A stretch of 64,000 bases of DNA from Streptomyces hygroscopicus (lineage in GTDB: Bacteria > Actinomycetota > Actinomycetes > Streptomycetales > Streptomycetaceae). The stretch lies in assembly GCA_002021875.1 (NCBI GenBank), contig CP018627.1:434001-498000 (forward strand), in the 5' to 3' direction. The position numbers and the translations under genes are program-made. The notes beneath the pieces were generated by a model that was given only the letters and a program-made list of their open reading frames with translations, had not been told where the DNA came from and searched no databases. This document shows positions 58,790 to 64,000 of this stretch, in pieces (position 1 is the first letter of the stretch; each line of letters starts with the position of its first letter).

Positions 58790-59698
58790 ATGGTCGGCAC
58801 AGCGCATCGGAGCGCCGGTGTGGAAGGCGTGGAAGGGGGTGTGGGTCTGACCGCTCTCCTGGTCGCCGCGGCACGGGCGATCGAGACCCACCGCGACGAC
58901 AGCCTGGCACGGGATGTCTTCGCGGAGCACTTCGTGCTCGCCGCACCGGCGTCCGCGGGCTGGCCGGTCCGCATACAGCAGGTTCCGGACGGAGACGCGG
59001 ATCCGCTGTGGGGGCGATTCGCGCGCTACTTCGGGCTGCGGACGAGGGTCCTCGACGACTTTCTCCTCCGGTCGGTACAAGCGGGAGGCGCCCGCCAAGT
59101 GGTCCTGCTCGGGGCCGGGTTGGATACGCGGGCGTTCCGGCTCGATTGGCCTTCCGGCTGTGTGATCTTCGAGATCGACAGGGAAGGCGTGCTGGCGTTC
59201 AAGCACCAGGTGCTCGGCGGACTGTCGGCCACCCCGAAGGCGGCACGCGTGCCGATCCCGATCGATCTGCGCGCCGACTGGGTCACAGCGCTGACCGACG
59301 CCGGCTTCGACAAGGCCGCACCGAGCGTCTGGCTGGCCGAGGGGCTCCTGTTCTACCTGCCAGGCGCCGCCGAGAGGTATCTCATCGATACGGTGGACCT
59401 GTTGAGCACCGGTGGCAGCGCCCTGGCGTTCGAGGTCAAGCTCGAGAAGGACTTGTTGGCATACCGCGACAGCCCGCTCTACACCTCTACAAAACACCAG
59501 ATCGGCATCGACCTGCTCAACCTGTTCGACAGCGAACCGCGGCCCGACTCCGCAGGTGACCTGGCGGCCAAGGGCTGGTCCACATCGGTCCACACCCCCT
59601 TCGACTTCACCCGCCAACACGGGCGCGGCCCGCTGCCCGAGCAGAACGACGCGCTGGCGGGCAACCGATGGGTGTTCGCGAACAAACCCCAGCCGTAA
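58790..59698 (+). CDS. SAM-dependent methyltransferase (Ppm1/TIGR00027-like)
   Basis: A 302-aa class I methyltransferase of the leucine carboxyl methyltransferase-like family common in actinobacteria (GVGLTALLVAAARAIETH, VLLGAGLDTRAFRL as SAM motif I, WLAEGLLFYLP). ATG 58790 was chosen for a strong AAGGGAGGA site and the family-typical N-terminus; an in-frame ATG at 58685 overlaps the dehydrogenase stop and would add 35 residues. It may methylate an oxygen or carboxyl group of a furan product, or another substrate. Confidence 0.85.
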   Translation: MVGTAHRSAGVEGVEGGVGLTALLVAAARAIETHRDDSLARDVFAEHFVLAAPASAGWPVRIQQVPDGDADPLWGRFARYFGLRTRVLDDFLLRSVQAGGARQVVLLGAGLDTRAFRLDWPSGCVIFEIDREGVLAFKHQVLGGLSATPKAARVPIPIDLRADWVTALTDAGFDKAAPSVWLAEGLLFYLPGAAERYLIDTVDLLSTGGSALAFEVKLEKDLLAYRDSPLYTSTKHQIGIDLLNLFDSEPRPDSAGDLAAKGWSTSVHTPFDFTRQHGRGPLPEQNDALAGNRWVFANKPQP

Positions 59699-60532
59699 CA
59701 CTGCCGTCAGACGGCCCAGCCATACCCGGCCCTCACGGCAGCCCGGGCTTCGCCATCCATATACTCTCCCGGCTCCCCCACCACCCCCTGCGCGTTGCCG
59801 TCTCCGCAGGAGGTCTGGAGACGTGCAAGGAGACCGTCCGCCGCGGCGCTCGCGACAGCCGCCGCCCTGTCTACTGGGTCCACGGCTTCGACGACGTATC
59901 CGGAGTTGCCACAGGAAGGCAGCGGACCTCGACATCTTCTGGCTGGACCTCCACGAGGGCATCCTGAACGTCTCGGACCGCGAGCATCGGGGCGTCACCG
60001 CCTACGCGCCCGACGGCGGCGGCGAGCTGTGGCACACGCCCACCCGGGGCGGCGCCCTGTTCGGATGGCAAGAGGACGACGCCGCATACGTGGGCATCGC
60101 GCGCCGGGTGGTCCAACGGCTGTCGAAGGCGACCGGCGCCATCGAGGCCACCTACGCCTGCGACAGCGCGGTGCACTCGTGCGCCACCTCGCCCAGCGGA
60201 CGGCGTTCAATTCCCAAGTGCGATACGGGAGCCCGGTGCGCGCTATGCCGTGGACGCCCTGCACCTGGCGGCAGGCGGCTTCTACCGGGCCCGCGGTGAT
60301 ATCCGGCGGCTGCCATGACCGGGGCGGGCACGGTCCTCTCGCGGCGGACGGTCTCGCATACGTCGTAGCGGGGTGCACGCGGTCCCGGCCCCAGAGGTTC
60401 GAGCCGGTCACGGCGCTCATCACCCCGCCGAATCAGGCGACCCACATCGAGCTGAAGTGGTCCTCCGGCGACGCCTTGCTGGACCAGTCGGATGCCACCG
60501 ACCCCGGGACGACCATCAGTCCGCTCATGGGC
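59699..60532 (+). pseudogene. Decayed coding region, gene remnants in several frames
   Basis: No intact gene is seen. Coding-like pieces appear in different frames: one about 59926-60210 reads FWLDLHEGILNVSDREHRG and then YACDSAVHSCATSPSGR, reminiscent of a beta-propeller or repeat protein; a later piece (about 60235-60315) reads RYAVDALHLAAGGFYRARG; another ends near 60538. No start with a ribosome site joins them. Probably one or more genes disrupted by frameshifts and deletions. Confidence 0.5.
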
Positions 60533-60676
60533 TCATAGATCCTTCCGCAGCGGGGCCGCCGGCCGTGAGCCGAAGAGCGCTTCCTCCACTTGGGGCCGGC
60601 GTTCGTCGAGCGGCTGGACCTCGGCCGATCCGCAATACCGCTCGATTTCCTCGATCAGCTCGGCCGTGGCCGGCAT
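60533..60676 (-). CDS. Small ORF or gene fragment, 47 aa
   Basis: A 47-aa frame beginning MPATAELIEEIERYCGSAEV with natural-looking composition (acidic helix, then ALFGSRPAAPLRKDL). There is no clear ribosome site, so it may be the C-terminal end of a lost gene. Function not recognised. Confidence 0.3.
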   Translation of the reverse strand: MPATAELIEEIERYCGSAEVQPLDERRPQVEEALFGSRPAAPLRKDL

Positions 60677-60881
60677 TGCGGGTGCCGAATAATCATCCGC
60701 GGGCGAGTTCGGCTAGTTGGGTGATGGGTGCGGGTAGCGGGCGGCGCGGGCGAACTGACGTGGTGATGGCCGTTCAGGCTTTTTGTAGTGACGGTTTCGC
60801 GCTCTTGCGCCGTTAGTACCTGTTGGTGATCTTGTTGGTTTATCGGGAGGGTCTTCAATTTCCAGAAAGGGGAACATAGCC

Positions 60882-61940
60882 ATGTCTACGGGCTATACAA
60901 ACCTGGAAGCCGACAAAACCACCAATGATGAGAGTCGTCTGATGGCTGTCCTGTATGCCTACGCGGCAGCCCGGGACAGCGTCTCCCGCAACGAACTCTT
61001 GCAACTTGCGGACACCGCGCCCGATGAGGCCGGACAGGCGATCGACAGGCTGCTCCAACTCAAGGTGCTCACCAGCAAGCCCGGAGACCCGGATCGCCTC
61101 ATACCCGTGGCACCGGCCACCGCCTACACCCAACTTCTTTTGCCGGCGATCCGTGAACTGCGCGAACGGCAGATGATGATCAACGAAGTGAGCGCGGAAC
61201 TAGTGGATCTGCTTCCTGTCTACGAGAAAAGCGTCATGGAAGGCGTAAAGGAACACTTACTGCATCGTCTCGACAATGTGGATGCCGTCCGCCTGACCCT
61301 GTCCGAACTCTCGGCTCGCGCCACCAGGGAGATCCTCATTTCCCAACCCGGCGACCCTCGCCCCGAACCCGTGCTCAAGGAGGCAACGGACCGCGCCGTA
61401 GGCGTGCTTGAGAGTGGCGTACGCATGCGTACGCTCTATCAGTACGCGGCGCAGTTCCATCAGCCCACTGTCGACCACGTCTCGCTGCTTGTCGAAAAAG
61501 GCGCTGAAGTCCGTGTTGTTACGCATGTGTTCATGCAGCTCATCGTCTTCGACCGCGAAGTCGCCCTCGTCGAGCTGGTTGGCAACCCCAAAGGCGCCTT
61601 GCTCATACGTGACCCGAGCGTCATCCACTTCCTGGTTGGCGCCTTCGAGCGGGCTTGGGGTAAAGCCCTGCCCTTCCCGCTCACCTACGAGCGGAACCAG
61701 ATGCTGTTCAGCTCGGAGGAGATGAAGACGGCGATCGTGGAACTTCTCGTCGAAGGCTATGACGACAAGGTTGTCGCCAAGCGTCTCGGCATCTCCTTGC
61801 GCACCTTCCAGCGCCACCTGGCCGAGGTACTGCGCCGTATCGGGGCCCGCAACCGGCTCCACGCCGGCTACCTGCTGCGCGATCTCGGCATACTCCAAGA
61901 GAAAAGCGCCCGACAGCAAAATCGGCGAGTCGCAGGGTAG
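60882..61940 (+). CDS. LuxR/TrmB-type transcriptional regulator with TTA codon
   Basis: A 352-aa regulator. The N-terminal part (about 15-75) looks like a TrmB-type winged helix (MAVLYAYAAARDSVSRNELLQL), the middle resembles a PLD-like sensor region, and the C-terminus (about 285-345: KVVAKRLGISLRTFQRHLAEVLRRIG) is a LuxR-type HTH. AAAGGGG lies upstream of the ATG. Codon 126 is TTA (61257-61259), so translation may depend on bldA. It is flanked by gene remnants and may control the downstream radical SAM operon or the biosynthetic cluster. Confidence 0.85.
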   Translation: MSTGYTNLEADKTTNDESRLMAVLYAYAAARDSVSRNELLQLADTAPDEAGQAIDRLLQLKVLTSKPGDPDRLIPVAPATAYTQLLLPAIRELRERQMMINEVSAELVDLLPVYEKSVMEGVKEHLLHRLDNVDAVRLTLSELSARATREILISQPGDPRPEPVLKEATDRAVGVLESGVRMRTLYQYAAQFHQPTVDHVSLLVEKGAEVRVVTHVFMQLIVFDREVALVELVGNPKGALLIRDPSVIHFLVGAFERAWGKALPFPLTYERNQMLFSSEEMKTAIVELLVEGYDDKVVAKRLGISLRTFQRHLAEVLRRIGARNRLHAGYLLRDLGILQEKSARQQNRRVAG

Positions 61941-61999
61941 TTGTCTGTTGGCTCGACGAGGTCGCAACGCCTTACAGGCCACCCGCAATCGTTCACTCA

Positions 62000-62214
62000 A
62001 AGGGCATCATGGCACCAGTCTCGCCACCTGGGCACGGCCGGATGGCGGCTGCTTCATCGCGCTCAGCGTCCTCGACGGCCGCGCCCGCGAAGTGGTGCGC
62101 CTGGCCGCCGAGGCCGGTATCGCCGCCACGCCGGTCGGGGCCACTCACCCCTACGGCATCACCGTGTGCGTGCGGCGCGCCGGCTACGAGAGGCTGACCG
62201 CCCAGCAAGACTGA
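62000..62214 (+). pseudogene. C-terminal remnant of a class I aminotransferase
   Basis: The frame reads TWARPDGGCFIALSVLDGRAREVVRLAAEAGIAATPVGATHPYG split over about 45 codons, which matches the C-terminal part of class I/MocR-type aminotransferases (WxRPxGGxF, AGIxxTPxGATxPYG). The PLP domain is missing and the usual (R)xIRIAP end is gone. It is a gene fragment, not a working enzyme. Confidence 0.65.
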
Positions 62215-62241
62215 ACCAGCGACCACATTCGACAACGAGCG

Positions 62242-62272
62242 CAACAAGGCCGGGCCATGCCCGGCCTTGTTG
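62242..62272. terminator. Strong rho-independent terminator
   Basis: CAACAAGGCCGGGC (62242-62255) pairs perfectly with GCCCGGCCTTGTTG (62259-62272) around a CAT loop, a 14-base-pair stem. Because the arms end in AACAAG/CTTGTT it could act in both directions. It isolates the regulator and remnant from the radical SAM operon. From here to 62457 no gene is seen; the AT-richer stretch near 62290-62330 may hold a promoter. Confidence 0.85.
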
Positions 62273-62457
62273 TATTTACGTCAACGGCGATGGTCCGTTT
62301 AATGTTGAATTATTCCTTTTGCCCCGTGGCGGGTTTACGTCAGTCGTATGCGCGATCCCTTGCGGCCGCGACAGGTGTCTCATTGCTCAGGCAGGATCGT
62401 GGCGCGTCTTAACGCTCGCCCATACCGCTCGGTTTCGAAGAGGGAAAGGGACTCGAA

Positions 62458-63795
62458 TTGAATATCGGCAAGTTCACGCCCTACAATGGAAAAACAATTC
62501 AACGCGCCCCACAATGGGCCCGGGTGCCCGAGGAACTCCGCGAGGCCGTCACTGTGGTCTCCCAGGTTCTCCCGTTCCGCACCAATCAGTACGTACTGGA
62601 TGAGCTCATCAACTGGGACAGCATCCCGGACGACCCCATCTTCCGGCTGAACTTCCCCCACCGGGCAATGCTGGACGACGCCGACTACGTCACCCTGCGG
62701 GATGCCATCGCCGCCGGCGACAAAGGGCGGATCGCGTTTCACGTGGGGAGGCTCCGCGAGCAGATGAACCCCCACCCTGCCGGCCAGCAAACCCACAACA
62801 TACCCGAGTTGGACGGCGAGGAAGTCTCGGGGATCCAGCACAAGTACTCCCAGACAGTACTGTTCTTCCCCAAAGCCGGACAGTCCTGCCATGCCTACTG
62901 CACGTTCTGCTTCCGCTGGCCGCAGTTCGTCGGCGACGACGAACTCGCCTTCGCCGCCAAGGATGCCCGGGGTCTGACCGCCTACCTCGCCCGTCACCGG
63001 GAGGTCACCGACGTCCTGATCACCGGCGGCGACCCGCTGATCATGCGGACAAAAACTCTGACCCGCTATATCGAACCACTCCTGACGCCGGAGTTCGAGC
63101 ACATCCAGAACATCCGGATCGGCACCAAATCGGTCGCCTACTGGCCCCAGAGGTTCGTCACCGACCGGGATGCCGACGAACTCATCCGGCTGTTCGAGCG
63201 GGTTGTCACCGCTGGTAAGCACCTGGCGATCATGGGCCACTACAACCACCCCGCCGAGCTGCGTCCCGACATCGCACAGACCGCCCTGAAGCGGATCATC
63301 GCCACAGGCGCGAACACGCGCCTCCAGTCGCCGGTGCTCAGGCACATCAACGACAACGCCGAGGCGTGGCGGGAGCTGTGGACGACCGGGGTGCGGCTGG
63401 GCGCCATCCCCTACTACATGTTCGTCGAACGCGATACCGGCGCCCGCTCCTACTTCGAGATTCCCCTGGTGAGGGCGTACGAGATCTTCCGCGACGCATA
63501 CCAGCGGGTCTCCGGCCTTGCCCGTACCGTGCGCGGCCCGTCGATGAGCGCGTTTCCCGGCAAGGTTCTCATCGACGGCACGCCCACCATCCGCGGCGAG
63601 AAGGTGTTCGCCCTTCAGCTCCTTCAGGGGCGCAACGCGGACTGGGCCCGCCGACCGTTCTACGCCGAGTACGATCCGCACGCGACCTGGTTCGACCAGC
63701 TCATCCCGGCGTTCGGGGCGGAGAAGTTCTTCTTTGAGGACGAACTTCCGGCCCCGGCGCCCGAGGCTCGTGAACTGACGGTGGTGGGCGCATGA
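62458..63795 (+). CDS. KamA-like radical SAM protein (aminomutase family)
   Basis: A 445-aa radical SAM enzyme of the lysine 2,3-aminomutase (KamA) family. The cluster motif is CHAYCTFCFRW (CxxxCxxC), followed by VTDVLITGGDPLIM. A lysine in MSAFPGKVLIDG may be the PLP lysine, but the glycine-rich GGGGK seen in true lysine aminomutases is not present, so the substrate and even aminomutase activity are uncertain. It starts at TTG 62458 after AAAGGG. It overlaps the metallo-hydrolase gene (ATGA), which implies a joint pathway. Confidence 0.82.
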   Translation: MNIGKFTPYNGKTIQRAPQWARVPEELREAVTVVSQVLPFRTNQYVLDELINWDSIPDDPIFRLNFPHRAMLDDADYVTLRDAIAAGDKGRIAFHVGRLREQMNPHPAGQQTHNIPELDGEEVSGIQHKYSQTVLFFPKAGQSCHAYCTFCFRWPQFVGDDELAFAAKDARGLTAYLARHREVTDVLITGGDPLIMRTKTLTRYIEPLLTPEFEHIQNIRIGTKSVAYWPQRFVTDRDADELIRLFERVVTAGKHLAIMGHYNHPAELRPDIAQTALKRIIATGANTRLQSPVLRHINDNAEAWRELWTTGVRLGAIPYYMFVERDTGARSYFEIPLVRAYEIFRDAYQRVSGLARTVRGPSMSAFPGKVLIDGTPTIRGEKVFALQLLQGRNADWARRPFYAEYDPHATWFDQLIPAFGAEKFFFEDELPAPAPEARELTVVGA

Positions 63796-64000
63796 GCCGG
63801 CTGCCAACCCACGAACTCCTCGCGCTCAGGTTCGGGACTCAGACGGGGCGACTCGCGCGGGAGAACTTCCTGTTCGCCGACGACCGCTGCGCCACCGACA
63901 CTCCGGCTGGGTTCGACTTCTACATCTGGGTCATCCGAGGTCAGGATCAGGTGATCGTCGTCGATACCGGGTTTGCCGCCCACACGGGTGCGCGGCGTGG
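63792..64000 (+). CDS. Metallo-beta-lactamase-fold hydrolase, cut by window end
   Basis: The N-terminal 69 residues of a protein that looks like an MBL-fold hydrolase of the N-acyl-homoserine-lactonase-like group: GFDFYIWVIRG followed by VIVVDTGFAAHTGA, the beta-strand pair before the HxHxDH motif, which would lie beyond the window. It is translationally coupled to the KamA-like gene. Confidence 0.65.
   Translation, partial: MSRLPTHELLALRFGTQTGRLARENFLFADDRCATDTPAGFDFYIWVIRGQDQVIVVDTGFAAHTGARR

Noticed and set aside
61941..62603. Plus-strand frame of about 220 codons across the terminator
   Set aside because: It is arginine-rich shadow sequence that runs through a strong hairpin and into the KamA-like gene in another frame.

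Overview
The window is high-GC actinobacterial DNA, almost certainly Streptomyces or a close relative. Supporting signs are tightly overlapping ATGA/GTGA gene junctions, GTG and TTG starts, a Tat-type lipoprotein, an in-frame TTA codon in a regulator, and a large modular NRPS locus.

Layout. (1) 1-10.6 kb: a catabolic and transport region. It holds a five-gene dipeptide/oligopeptide-type ABC importer, a degenerate ROK protein on the other strand, a creatininase-fold amidohydrolase, an enolase-superfamily enzyme, a RidA protein, an IclR regulator with a clean inverted repeat just upstream, and a beta-lactamase-fold hydrolase. (2) 10.7-13.6 kb: a secreted GH67 alpha-glucuronidase, ending in a hairpin that also separates it from the next region. 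(3) 13.7-54.6 kb: one leftward-reading biosynthetic gene cluster. (4) 55.4-59.7 kb: a rightward cassette with a methanofuran-type furan synthase (MfnB/DUF556), an aldehyde dehydrogenase, an aryl-type alcohol dehydrogenase and a methyltransferase. (5) 59.7-64 kb: a decayed stretch, a LuxR-type regulator with a TTA codon, an aminotransferase remnant, a strong terminator, and a KamA-like radical SAM gene followed by a truncated metallo-beta-lactamase-fold gene.

The main cluster combines four modules of chemistry. A highly reducing type II PKS set (two ketosynthase/chain-length-factor-like pairs, two almost identical ACPs, a ketoreductase, two hotdog dehydratases, a double-hotdog protein, an alpha/beta hydrolase and a DsbA/HCCA-isomerase-like protein) should make a polyunsaturated acyl chain, possibly cis-configured or cyclised to a cinnamoyl-type group. 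A two-subunit B12 glutamate mutase should supply 3-methylaspartate. An SbnA/SbnB pair should supply 2,3-diaminopropionate. Two NRPS proteins (about 3068 and 5001 aa) hold six modules, C-A-T-E / C-A-T-E / C-A-T-E / C-A-T / C-A-T / C-A-T-TE, with an MbtH partner. Specificity residues read by hand give Ser for module 2, Val for module 4, an Asp-type pocket for module 6 (fits 3-methylaspartate) and an acidic pocket for module 5 (could fit diaminopropionate); modules 1 and 3 are not assigned. The predicted product is an N-acylated hexapeptide of D-D-D-L-L-L configuration, probably macrocyclised by the TE and exported by a DrrAB-type ABC pair. The combination of 3-methylaspartate, diaminopropionate and a polyunsaturated or cinnamoyl tail recalls the coprisamide-type peptides, but identity with any known product cannot be shown from sequence alone.

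Whether the furan cassette belongs to the same pathway is unknown. It is divergent from the NRPS operon and separated from it by an 0.8 kb region that carries short GCAT repeats and a perfect two-copy 21-bp tandem repeat, so shared control is possible.
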